Origin: Protonemura montana
Taxonomy: Eukaryota > Arthropoda > Insecta > Plecoptera > Nemouridae
DNA length: 64,000 nucleotides
Reading direction: 5' to 3'
Assembly: GCA_947568835.1 (NCBI GenBank)
Contig: OX387605.1
Span: forward strand, 24,927,775 to 24,991,774
The notes under the pieces: model-generated
What the model saw: the letters and a program-made list of their open reading frames with translations, nothing else
The model's database searches: none
What the model was told of the DNA's origin: nothing
Shown: one piece after another, positions 1-12,690 of the stretch
How positions within the stretch are numbered: the stretch's first letter is position 1
Layout of the letters: the number at the start of each line of letters is the position of its first letter
Program-made: the position numbers and the translations under genes

Positions 1-3000
1 CCTTCTAAAGGGGTCTGAAAGTCTTAGCGATTGATTTAACCCCTAGACGCTGACATAGACGGTGCGCAGAAGTTTCAAAGTCGTGGAAATTGTTTAATAA
101 TTCAACTTGAAAGGAAAGTAGACGCCCCTGCGACGAATACATTTGCAAGTAGTTTATTCAGAAATAACTCCAGACAATTGACTTGGTTCAAAGGCACCTG
201 TAGTTGTGTCGGTTTCCATATTGGCACAAATAGTGACCATACCGGGAAATAGGTACCTGGATGAAAGCGTTCACTCTGTCGTACGTGTATCCATCGAGAC
301 ATATGGTAGGCACGCCGCTGGACCGAAGGGTTGCAGTGTAGCGCGACGCCCTGGCCGATCGCTATGCCGCCAGCGTCGGTTATCGGCGTCCCCGAGTGCC
401 GATACATTATCTGGAATCGGATTTATGTTTGGTACACGACGCTCGTTGTGTACCCAAGCGGCAAGTCCCGACACTGCGCGGTGTGCACCAAGCTGGCCGC
501 AAGACATGCAGACAATTATATGTCGGTGTGCATCCCCTAATCTAGCTCTAAAAGGAAGTTTCGGAGATTTTGTGCTGTTCTGTAACTTTATTTAACATAT
601 GCTGTGAACATCGCCCTTTTTAGTGAAACTGGCGTTTAAATAAAGTTATAAAGATAAAATAAAGTAAACAAAAACGTGTTCAATGATCTGAATTTTGTCT
701 TAAAGACATCATAAAATGCGGCACAAGTTGTTTAAAAGTGTATACAAACCGATGTTTGCGGTCAGAACTGCCGCAAACAGAACTGGTCAATCGGCAACAT
801 TGACTCATACAAATGCTGATGACGGACATCACTTAAGGATACAGGCGGGCATCCCTAACCTCAACCCGCGGTAATTTTCCCCGGATTCTTGTCATAATGC
901 TGCAACCCTCAGGAAGCATTGCGACCCGTGGCTGCCTCCAGATTTCACCCTGTATTAACAAGTCCCGTTGACGTGGTCCTGGCCTCGCCGCGTGTGGAAC
1001 GAGCAGAATGGTAGGACGTTGCACAATCCCGTGCCGTCCCACTGACAGCCGGGAACGGTCGGGAACGGCTGGGAATCGCCCCGATGCACAACCAGCTGGT
1101 TTATTATTTACGTGTGCCCATAACATAAGTTGGAAACTGAAATTGCGTATCGACCCGCGATTCACGCTCTAGGTCGAACTCGTGCTCCAACATGTGCAAA
1201 GGTGGGACGAATTGAACGGACAAAAGCGGTCAATTTGGAGAACCTCTCTCTCCATTTGGCAATTAACTAACTCTTGTAGCCAGCCCACGTACCCCTGTCT
1301 CATTTCACTGGACTCTGCCATTAGAAGGGACACGCATCGTACAAAAGAGAGGGTAATCTATTTTTTTTTTGTGTGTTCGTTATATTTAATCGGAAACTCG
1401 AACTCTCTCCCGATCTCCGGACCGCGTATGAAGTCTGGAATCCTCCCTATCGATATCCTTATTTTCGCTGGCCGGAAAGTTTTGGCCTCGACGTCCCTTG
1501 AGGGAATACCTGTCGGGCTACCCTTATTGATTAGGCCGGCCTTTGATAATAGTAATATACGGGCTTTATCTTGCTCGGCTGCAGTGGCAACCATGATTAA
1601 CAGCTCTCCTGCCCGGGAACGGCATGCTTTTTTTTTCTCCTATCTAGTGCGAAAGTTTCTTCGCTGCTTTTCTTTTTCTAGCGACAAGAAACCCGGCGTA
1701 CCCTTCGTTGCAATCTGCTGAAATATTACAATTTTGTGACTGTCACACGCGCGGCGTTGTTATATTTTCCTTAGCGTGGAAACTGGGCTTTTCTTTTGCG
1801 ACGTTGCCACCCTGGCGTTCGCGCAACCCTTTTTAATGAGCTCCGAATCGGGGGGCTAAACGCGCCTGAGAATCGCGGGTGACTCTGTTTCGCGAGAAAT
1901 ACGCTCAAGGGGTTTTCAAACGCCTCTGCTTGTATCTACGTCGATCGTGTTTCAATGGTATGATGTTAGCAGTAATCAAGAAAAAAGAGCGCGCAAAAAT
2001 TGTTAATGATCTTCTTTTTTACTATCGTTTACTAAAAACAACGTGGTAATCTTCGAGCGAATTACTTATCATTGTTTGCACCTCTTTTTGCACATATACC
2101 TTCTTGTAACTTATCTCTGAGAGTAGAAGTTTTACAAAGACCGACTACCTTGTGCTTTATTCGTGGAAAACTGTGTATTGATACTGCATTTTTGTATGGA
2201 AAGGCAAACTTTGAGAGCTGCATCTCGATCTCGCCATACAGTTCTCTCTGAGCCAATCGGAAATAAATCATCGCTATGCTAACGCCCTCCGTCGACGGAT
2301 TTCTAAATTCTAACCTTTAATCACCGTTCTGTTTTCCCGCGCTTTTCTTGCTCCTAAGATAATTGTGCGTTTTTAAATTATGAGTCGTCTGCACCTTTCA
2401 CATTCACATAGCCAACGACAATTTGGTCACTGGTATCGCGGGCTTCCCGAATCTTGAAGTTCTCACGTCGCCATGACCAAACCGAGGTCACACGCGTGTC
2501 GTACTTGGAAACGTTTAGTGAGATTTGCGAGGACCTTTTTTGGCGATTCCACGTAAGATGGTACTGAGAAAGGTCGTAAAAGAAAGTCGCGTGCTCGTCG
2601 AGCAATTCGAATGATTATGTACACTGCTCCAAGGTAAAAACTCTGCGTCTCATGCTTGCAGACGAGAAAAGATATTACACATATTCCCTTGTCAGTCTGG
2701 CATCCCGTATTCGTATCTGAATTTCTCCTGAGAAAATATACTTACAAGGTTAGCGGCCAGCGTAGGTACTATCTAAATTGGTTTTCCTATTTTCACGTTC
2801 TGCAAACCACTTGAAACTTTTTTCCATCTACAATGTAATCTACCTATGTAATCATATTATAAGTGATTCTCTAAATCAATATGGCATGTTTTCTGTTTGA
2901 GATCATTGGCTTCTTCTCATGTCTTCTATCCGTCTGTATTAGTTGGTATTGGGCTCGATGTATATTAAGAAATGCACCTCCTGGGAACCACAGTCTATCT

Positions 3001-5083
3001 TCGAATGCTGACTCCGGCTAGAAATTAGTGTACAACGTTTGCTTGTGCAAGCGATGATCTTGACGATCTTGCATCAGATTACGACCAGCAGATAAGATGC
3101 ACTTGATGCAGTTTTCTCTCTTCAGAGAGAAAGAGAGCGAACTCGCCTCCATCAGAACGCCGCGCGGAAGAGAGACAGAAGAGACGCTGTCCGATCTACA
3201 ATGCAGATGCCACGACACGTCGCCGATGTGATTGTCGGAGTTCGCCGTACAAATGGCATTGTTACAATGTTTAAATTTATTTTCATGTTGAAATGTTTCT
3301 ATTCAGCTGCAAAGTGTATTGGAATAAGAGACGGGAGAAGCGCCCGTGAAATGTTTTGCCTGTAATCATCTCTCGGGGAAGTGTTCACATTTTGACAGAG
3401 TCAATATTTGCCGGTAGTCGTTTCGTACGAGCGTTACCTTGCACTAGATCAGCGCAGGTGTTACGATAAGATTGTGTAGTGTTTAGGTAGCTGTCCGTCG
3501 GGGCCGAAGCTGGAGGGTATACGCTGTAACCTGTCGCCAGAGAGCGGTGATGTAGCGGGAGAGATAGATAGACCCGGTTTACCAAATTGTTTCACTCCCA
3601 AGTTTTTAACTCACAGAAGCATCTGAATTTCACTGCTTGATGAGAAGCAACCGTTCAAATTGGGGTTGTAAAATAGTGTAAACGGGTCAAGAATGAAATA
3701 GTTTGAAATAACGGTTTTGCTAGACCTGCCCAGTGTATTTGAGAAAGATTACGACCAGCTTTTATTGAATTTTTGGTTTCTAAAATGTTCAGTACTTCCT
3801 TGATGTTATACGTTATCAATATGACATTTCCACTGAGAAGGCTTCAAAGCACAATCCTGGACTAAGCCAAAGATGGCATCTTGTAGCTAACATGGCCGCC
3901 ATAGACTGATGGTCGGCCACTCTCTGCGTGCGGTAGTATGCTCTCTCCTCTGTACTGCAACCTCCCGTCGGGGTCGTTGACAGCCTCCTGGCGTTATCAC
4001 TGCTATCATCGCCGCTAGCTGCGCATAACCAAAACAATCGTGCAGCCCGTGGCGTGGCGCTGCCCACAGCGACAGCGCACTCTTCCTTTCGTTTTTCATG
4101 TTTGCTCGTGAATTGTTTTTGCTCGGAATGCAGCGCACATAATTTAAACTAGCTGCTGGCTTTTACGTGTGTGCCCACACATTTTTCCCATGTTGTTGTT
4201 CCCGCAATATTTTTTTTTTATGTTAAAATTGTGATGTATATTGTTTGTGTTATTTTATTTTGTAAGCTTGTTGCATATTCTTTTTGCTTCTAAATATGAT
4301 GTTTTACAAAGCACGTCGTCATGTGTGTTGTTATTTCCATTTATTAGTTTTTAAAATTTTGTAATTTCCCTAACGTGGCGTAATGCTCCGTAACGCGCGC
4401 AGCGCTGGCCAACGCTGGCAGTTTGCTGCACCCGGAAAGCGGCGACGAGCAGCGACGTTGGCGAAACGACGATTCGCCGTCGTTTGCATAATGTCACTGC
4501 TACAGAGGAGGACTTCGGCGGAACGGATGACAATAAGTTCTGAACAGCAAAGCTGCTGGATGTGCCGCATTGTGTACTAGTTGTAGCATGTAGGTCACTG
4601 GCTCGAGCTGCGCGTTTTACCTCCCAGTAAATAGCGATCAAACATTGGGGAACAAAACCTTTGATAGCGGGCGAGACGTTAGGTAGGGAACTGTGGGATG
4701 GAATTTGGTTTGGAAGACGGACACACGGGCGCTCTATCAATTGTGTGCTTTTCACCATGCACTCAACAAGGGAGGAAAAATGCCACATGACATAGTTCCC
4801 ATTAAAAACTGTTATTTCTCAACATTTTTTACATTATATCGTTAATCATTCCTACATGTTTATGTGAATGGTATGGAAGAACAGTTCAAAACAGGTATTT
4901 TAAAAGTATTTTTGCTCCTGAAAGCTAGTCGTTGCACGAAAAGTAAACCTGCTCGTGCAATTGGGTAAATTACTTGGTCTAACCAGCGAGCCTGCAAACG
5001 CAGTCCCGTGCTATACGGCGCCCGTCAGTCACGTCAGTCGACGTGATATTTTCGGGACAGCACCACCGGCGCGATGATGGACG

Positions 5084-5170
5084 ATCCCTCGTAGTCAACA
5101 CTCGACTTTCACCGATCCCAGGCTCGAAGTCGCGGCCTTGCAGCACGATGATTTCTACATCGACGTCATT
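5084..5170 (-). repeat. Possible SINE-like fragment
   Basis: On the minus strand, ATCATCGTGCTGCAAGGCCG followed by CGACTTCGAGCCTGGGATCGG resembles the anticodon and T-arm part of tRNA-derived SINEs, with a B-box-like GACTTCGAGCC. There is no clear A box and no second copy in the window. Weak. Confidence 0.15.
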
Positions 5171-6619
5171 CATCATCCCCTAAACCACTTACATTTCAAG
5201 ACATCGCTCCCTAGCATTGCCCACTCGTCCGCCCACCCGTTCCGTCTCCCCTCTCAGCCAGTAGGTATATGTATAGTAGACCTAGTTTACCTATAGAAGG
5301 CCATTTTCAATTGTGCGACGTTGATTAATCCACCCCCCGGCTATGTGTGCCAGCCAGGCAAGCAGCTCGTCGAGTCGGCGTCTCAGCATGGTGTCTCGGG
5401 CGGCCGCGAAGGGTTACAAACCGAATTCATGATGGAGTTACTAAATCGTGGGCCATTCGTCAGGCCGCTGTGGGAGTTGATGTGGAGGTGGAGGACTCAG
5501 CCGCGAGATGAATGCTACCCTGTGCGCTGTTTCACATCGTAGAGATAATCAATTTGAAGACGCGTGCGAACGCAAGGGGGTGGGGGCACGCACTTTAATT
5601 TAAGGATGTATCTTGCTAATAAAATGTGGTTAGGCAGGGGAAATTTTCTTTATCCTAGTTTATCTAGGGGGGGAAAGTTCGGCTTATCCAAGATGAAATT
5701 TATGTGAAGAATCTGCTCATCTGCACATAGCGGAAAGACACACATAATTGGGGCAAGTTTGCACCGCGTGTTCCATCCTTTCCCTAAAAATAACTCATTT
5801 TGTTTTTTGTGAGAAACCCACTTCTGACCTAAGTACTTTGCATTGCAATTCTCGAGTTGTTTGTGAAAATGTTGCCTCTCAAGGGTACTTCCCGCGCTGG
5901 AAGTTCTATTCCAAGCTCAGCCACTATCGTGACGTACTATTGACCCGCATATAAGAAGGTATTTTTTTTAGCAAGTCCATTTCATTCGAGTCTGTATTTA
6001 TTTGAAGTCTCCCGCGTGCAATTTTCATTCCGTGGCTCTAGCACATCTCCTTGGACTTGAACCGTGAAAGATGGCAGCCACGAAGCGTGGTTTGGGCCGA
6101 CAAAACCCCAGTTCCGAGGAGTACTAATTACCATGATGTCCCGTGATGTTCGATCTTCGGGCAGCGGGTTGGAAGGGGGGGGGGGGGAGGGTGGGGGGCA
6201 ATTGCAACCCGTCTTGCCGCTCAAAGTTTTCTAACGACGCCCCTGCAACTGCAGAGCAAACAACAAAACGCGCTAAGTAAAAGTCATGCCCTCCTCGCGA
6301 AACTTTCCAGTGGATGTCTGTAAGATTAAGTCACAACTTCTAACTAGTTGCAGATCCTAAAAAGAGTCGAAATGACTTTTAACAAAAATAATTCAGCGTG
6401 TTTGAAATTAGTACTCTTTCTAAGTTTCTTCCAACTATCTAGCAAGAAGTCACAGCGCTCGAAATAATGTCATTTGATTCCATTCTTATTTCGCGTGTTA
6501 CCATGGCATGGCAGGGTTGCGTCTCTTAGCGTGATTCCTTGAGAAATTGAAATGCGTTATTCATGCCCGCGCTGTACAAATTTATTACTCTCGTCTCCGT
6601 CCAATCCCCTGCTCATCCC

Positions 6620-6681
6620 CTAAGACTGAGCCTTAAGACGCAGCCCTAAGACGCAACCCATAAGACGCAAACCCTAAGACT
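6620..6681. repeat. Degenerate 13-16 bp tandem repeat (TAAGACGCAACCC)
   Basis: TAAGAC recurs five times with variable spacers: TAAGACTGAGCCT, TAAGACGCAGCCC, TAAGACGCAACCCA, TAAGACGCAAACCC and TAAGACTCG. It is a short minisatellite. CCCTAA appears within it, but the array is not a telomeric repeat. Confidence 0.8.
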
Positions 6682-7473
6682 CGAAACGGCCAACGTTGCT
6701 AGCGTCCCAGAACTTGGTCTCGTTTCTCACGACCAGCCCCTTTGCAGTCTTCATTTAAATTTCATTAAAATCTATACAATATATAACCGTATTAATTTTA
6801 AATTTCGACGCAGCTGACAAAAAAAGGATATCCGTTGTAGCAGGACGCTGTGAAACTGGCTGCTTGACTTCTTCCTGCAGTGCGGGTCGCACAGGTCATG
6901 TTTTTAATCAGGACTTTGTTAATGGCCGGTGACAGAATCCAAGTTGGCGTGGGTCACGATAAAACATGGATAACAGCACACGGGCAAAATTTCGCCCGCC
7001 CCCTCGTTCATTGGCCGACGCATTTTTTCGCTGACCCCTTACACGTCGCGCAAGTGTCGTTATTTTGAAAATAATTAAAAAAATACATCGCCATTGTTAA
7101 TTACGTTCCGTGGCAGACGCTTTAGGTACTATACGAGCCGCTCGTTTTCCATGACTGGAAAAGCGGCATCAACGTCGGAGCACCGCACGTGGGAAACGAG
7201 GAAAAGCCATTTCCCTGCTACCGTGGCTCGCACTGAATTATTTCGAATTTGTAACTAAATTTATGAGTGGTTTAAGGAAACCATTTCCCCCACCCACCAT
7301 GTTCTCTGCAAATCTCTCCGTCCTCCTCCTTCCTCCGGCAAGACCACCACGCCCGTTAACGCATAGATTTATGTCGGCCTCGTCGTCGTCGTCGTCTTCC
7401 TAGGCTGGACTCGGAAATTCTCTCTTATGTTCAGAATGCGGTGACTGGGCGAGGGGTAGGACTAGAAGACAGT

Positions 7474-7493
7474 CCCCCCCCCCCCCCCCCCCC
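7474..7493. repeat. Poly-C tract, 20 bases
   Basis: Uninterrupted run of C followed by TCCC. A 13-base poly-G run lies at 6175-6187 in the same region. Confidence 0.95.
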
Positions 7494-10400
7494 TCCCAAC
7501 CCCTATTATCAGTGTACACTAAATGGGGCCCGCGAAAAGCACACATTGCAGTGCTAATAGCGACTTACCGTTCGTCGGCTGACTTCCGTTTGTTAATTCA
7601 TGCACACAGACAGAGAGGGTTTGTTTCGCCGCCGCCGCCACCGCTGCCATAAAAGCCTAACCAAACATGAAATCCGGGTGTCGTCATCACATTCCCTATA
7701 TTACAATTTCACTTAATTACTTAATAAACCCGGTTGCCGTCGGGTCAGCAGTGCTGTTCATCAAGGGGTACGCGTAGCAGTACACCGTGCGTGCAGGGGG
7801 CTAGCTTCCCAGTGTAATACTGTACGACGCAATAAGCACACTGTGAATATTAAATCGGGAGTGTATTTATGGAGGCGTTGGTCGGGATAGGGTGACCACA
7901 CTGCTGGGGCGCAGGGGGTGGCTGCAATCTAACCGGACAGTTGTAGTGGATTTGCGGTACGCGCTATGCCAAGATGAATGATGAAAGTTAGTATCAAGAT
8001 GATGGGTGTTCTGGGATTGTTGGCACACAATCTTCGTGACAACGGCGTTGTTGGCAACTGGTGAACTGAAGAAGGAGTTTTGCGGCTGAAAAGTCAAATT
8101 TTAAGAATAATTTAAACCGGAAATCCATTATATGCTAAGTGTCTCACAGAAAGGTTTCCCATGCGCTTGGCCGGGTGTTAGGTGGGTGAGGGTGACCATC
8201 ATACTCATGCCCAGTTCTGTTTAGATGATAGGTTAGAGAGATTAGGTTAACATGCATTATTTTATTTCTCTCGACTTAATATGCGTTTATGGAATGATAT
8301 TGTTCGAGTTGTGTCGTCCTCTGGAAAGGACTGGCTTTAGACATAACTTGGCATTCTTTTTGACAGAAGTAGGTAGTTGCTGGCACCGAGCACTTCTAGC
8401 TTCTAGCTTCGTTACATCATCATAATGCGTATCATCACCGGCCAGAAGCTCGTAGTCTAAACAGCATGACTATAAACACCACACATGAAGGTGTTTCTAG
8501 ACCAACAAAAAATTATCGCGGTTGCAATCCTAGAGAGAGTTTCCTCGTGAGCCTGCGGTTCGCGCCGAAGACGCGACTTGTCACGGACAGACCTCTATCA
8601 CTGTCACCTTGATTTTCCTCACCAACATGTTCGTGAAACGTATTCCCAATATCATGTCTCGAAAATCCCAAGTCGCCAGATCGAATGATCTTGTCAGATC
8701 ACCGCGCTCTCTCCAGAGTGTTACGATGCAGAGCGTTCCTTGCGGCTCACGAGGGGCAATTACGCGTGCCATGAGCAGGGTAATGGGGGTGCACGGGTAG
8801 CCGAGCCGAGCTGGAACGGTGGTCGGGACTCTCGCGGCCATGTTGGCGCGTATCGGCTCGTTAAAGGCGTCCTCGTTCGAACAGAACAATGCACTATGCG
8901 TCGACTAGCCTCGTAATTGCCTAGCGTTAAGCGTGCGCTACCTTACGGTGCCTCGCCTCTCGCCATACAGAGGTAGCGAACGCGGGATACGACCCGGAAA
9001 AAAGATGGGATTGCCTGGGATGAAGTTTTCCGCGATGCACCTTTTATTCTGCGAGATAACGATGTCGCGAATCTTTTTGGGGCGACACGGAAACTGACGA
9101 GTTTGCATGAAAGGATGAAGGTAACAAAGCCCGAGGAGACATTTCGCTCGACGAGTTTCCTAATATTTAGATGACGCGACAGAAATTTCGGTCCACGGAT
9201 AGACTTTGCCCTGCGAGCCAATCTTTCAGAGCGCGGCCCCGCGACACCTAGAGCTTGTAATTGTAGCTCAGTCTTGGCAAATATTTGTTTTGCTCGCTGA
9301 AAATGCTGCCGGGCATGGTGAGCGAACTCGAAACTGGTTGTTGGATGCTTTGTAGCTGGCTTTAATTTTTTGGGGGTTTATTCTGTCGAGCTCTCCCTTT
9401 CATCTCGACCAGAGGGACGCATCGTTTTGACAAGCCGCACTGTTCGAATGGCAAGTACTGCGGGCATACTTTATTCATTTGGAAAAACGTCCTTGGCGCG
9501 TTTGCAAACTTGCAGGCGCCACCGGGATTTCCGGGGGGCAGCCCTGCGCCCGAGGGACGTGCCATAGTCGCGCCCGGCGTTGTCATGGTGACAGAACGCG
9601 GGGAGAATGCGTGTCTAAAGTACCCGTACAAGTTCTGTGTCGTTTGTACTCAAGAGTTTGTTCTCATGACAGCTCTTCCAATAGTGACGCGGTGGACGAA
9701 ATGCCTGACAAGTAAATGTCAGCTTCAGAATATAACGACGCGTTGCTAATTTCGTCCCAGTTAAAACGTTTCGACGACTTGATAAAAGGTGTGTGTTCCT
9801 ATTCTGGCAACATCGGTCTTGAACATGAGATGCATCCGACTGACCGTCGCGATGTAACGAAATCCTCCCCTCGTAGTTGACCACGGTCGCTGCTCAGTGC
9901 GACGATTCCCGCGTCCTTGACGGGTGACCTAGCCTCGGGCAGTGCCTTCCTGTCCCTTGTTTATACGGACACGACACGCTGTGATTTTCCGCTCGCTCGC
10001 CTCCTCGGCCAGTGGCGGAACCACTTCTACGAACCCCGCGTTCAAATTACTGTGTCGGCAGCATGTTTTCAAAGCGCCAAATATAAGAGAGGAGTGCCGC
10101 AGTGACTGGCCGGGTCTACGTGGTCGAGATCATGCACTTTGTCGATGCTAGCTAGGAAAGGGTGCCACTTAGGTGTCGCCTATGGATTGACTATTTCTAA
10201 TAAAACGACTTTCAGTCCCTTGTGTCCGTTAATGGTATCCCTGGCCGAGCCGGCTGCCAGTGTCCGTCAAACCCAATGCTGATCTGTAAAACTCGCGACG
10301 CTTCGTTAATTGCAAGCGACGCCCGACGCCGGCGTCGACGAAATTAGCGCCACTCTCGTGGCAGCGTTTTCACGCTGTAAATTCCTCACACAAACCACAT

Positions 10401-12469
10401 AGCAACGTGGCCCTCACTTAAAACAAAATAATAAAAAAAAAGAAAACACGTTAATGTCTGGTACTCAACGTTAACTTGTTAGCATTCCGTGTTCGCTGTT
10501 TTTTTTTCGACCGATTGTGATAATCATAAAAAAAGTGGACATTTTTGTGTAGTAATTGCCCTTATCGCTGTGTGAAGCGATTGTATTTACGTGTACTTGC
10601 GCTCGTCGTGTACTATCGAAATAATCGTCCTTTGTCCGAGCGATGGCGGTACAATCGCAAGGGGCCTTGGCGGTGATAGGGAAATGCACGAGGCGCAGAG
10701 ATTGCACTCGCCGATTGTGCGATCGTCGAGCGTTGCGGACGCTACAGCGGGGAAAACCATGGGTAAAGAGGAGCGCGGACATGTGACGAAAGTGTGAGTG
10801 GTGATCAGCCGAATGTGCTATCGGTTCCTCTGCTTTGGACATCGCCGAAAGTTACGGCTGGTTTTGATTCCGCTAGACAGAGCCCTGTCAATGGCCAGAT
10901 AGTGACCGACCCCGCGCGTGCAAGCGGTTTCCACACCTAGGGACATTGCTAATGGACACTAGTGAAATGTTAAGCAAACAGTGCAGTGTGGTATCCCTGA
11001 GAATCTAAAACACCAGCGTAAAAGCGGTCAAAACTACCTGCCATAGATTTATTAGGTCGCTGGACATTTTGTCAAAATCGGTCCAACCGTTAATAGCTAT
11101 ATAAAAGAGCAAACATGCAACATAATTCAGGAGCAAAGTTTCTTTTAGTTAGCCACATTTGAAATAATTAACTGTCAAATTGCTGGAAGGACTACCTTAA
11201 AAGTACCAACTCTAATTGAAATAGTTGCCGTTCTTGTGCCACCTGTTTTAACGAAGTGCTGTTGTACAGCGGCTATCCATTGCCTATCGCCTACATATTG
11301 TCTCATTAAAACGCGACATACTCGTCACTCGTGTGTACCTATAGAGATAAGAAACTAGTCGTTATCAGTGTACACTATCGCCACGGCCAGTGCTAAGACC
11401 TGTGGTCGTCCTATGTCCACCCCGAACGTACAGGTTTAGTTAGAATATCAGTGCTAATGCTAAACGTTCTGCAATGGGGTTACAGGTCTCGACAGAAATA
11501 CTGCACTAAAGTTCAGCTGAGCAAACGAGCCGGCAACACGTGGTACAAACTGCCACCCGATGGTGCTTGCGTCCGTCCTTTTTAACGACTCCGAATGCAA
11601 AAAAAAAGGAATATCAATCGTTTAAATATTTCCATGGCGTAGTTTAATCTAAAATTGGAGTAAACTGCGAGAAATATAACGAAATTAAGTAACCTTCCTC
11701 CTCCACTATAACGACTCTACCTAATAACAACTACGATTGTCGTTGGTAAACGCGGCCACCATTTTTCACGAAGACAGTTTTAAATTAGCTTTGGGACTAT
11801 TTAGTGCTTGAACCTACCGAATCAATTATTTCCCTCGTTCACTTTTACTGCAATCGTGCAGGTTTTAATCTTTCTCTCGAATGAAAACGAACTCTACGTG
11901 TCACTTATTCGAAATGACAGGAACACCTTTCAGCTAGCAGGTGTCTCATACAGCGGTCAACGTTTGCAATCCCAGGAAATTAAAATTTTCGACTCGTTTT
12001 TCGTCCAGAAGCGAGCACAGTTTCGCATCCCGATTTTGTTTCCTTCTCGGCCCATCCCAAGCAACCGTTCCACTGGAGGCAGTCAGCCTGCATTCCTTTG
12101 CGAAAAGCACGCTGCGGAAGTTAGGAAATTTAATTGAATACACAGTTGTTTTGCCTGTTGTACATATGAAAACTAAACGCTAACTGAGCTGACAGAGAGC
12201 AAGTCGAAAAAAACACAACATTTTTGCTTTCACAAACAAGTTAGTATCTACAAAGGGGGGTGCTCCTCGTGTACCTGATGTCGACGAGGAGGTGGAGGCG
12301 CCGGCCGACGTGGTTCACGTACTTCACTCTGGCCGCCACCCGCCACTAGAATATTTATGCAAAATTACACAGAAATTATAAATAATACATGGGATTTTAG
12401 CATTTGATGGCATGCGGGTATCGAAAGGTACGGTACAGATTGGAGTGATTGCATATGAGTGATGCTGGG

Positions 12470-12527
12470 GCTGACGTTTCGGCTGACGTTTGGGCTGACT
12501 CCCGCTGACGTGTTGGTTAGCGTCAGC
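12470..12527. promoter_or_regulatory. GCTGACGT cluster
   Basis: GCTGACGT occurs three times, at 12470, 12482 and 12504, with a partial GCTGACT at 12494 and an inverted GCGTCAGC at about 12520. TGACGT is the half site of CRE/ATF-type elements. It may equally be a degenerate 12-bp tandem repeat. Confidence 0.3.
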
Positions 12528-12565
12528 GGCGGAGTGGGTACAAGTGGCGACTGAATTTAGCGTTT

Positions 12566-12690
12566 TTTATTATTATGAACACTACTACCGTCTCGAAAAT
12601 TGAAGTCCCCGTTTCGACATCAATTTTTGAGACGGTAGTAGTGTTCATAATAATAAAATATCCCGCGCATTGCACTCGTTTGCAATTTAA
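12566..12690. mobile_element. Hairpin repeat element, copy 1
   Basis: Inverted arms at about 12566-12602 and 12620-12656 (TATGAACACTACTACCGTCT and its complement) enclose about 17 bases. A tail follows: TATCCCGCGCATTGCA, then GTTTGCAAT and ATAAGAT. The right arm plus tail recur at 49470-49560. A recurrent hairpin with a conserved flank is what a small non-autonomous DNA element looks like. No coding content is present. Confidence 0.55.

Larger units (their letters stand above)
1..12400. other. Non-coding stretch without supported gene
   Basis: Apart from the small repeats listed separately I see no gene here. The longest open frame, 1182-1721 on the plus strand (179 codons), has no recognisable domain, a low-complexity aromatic start derived from a T run, and an overlapping open frame on the other strand. 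Splice-like sites occur at background level. Confidence 0.5.

Noticed and set aside
1182-1721. 179-codon plus-strand open frame
   Set aside because: Low-complexity Phe runs from T tracts, an overlapping antisense frame and no domain.
6620-6681. Telomeric repeat
   Set aside because: CCCTAA occurs only within a longer degenerate TAAGACGCA unit and is not tandem by itself.
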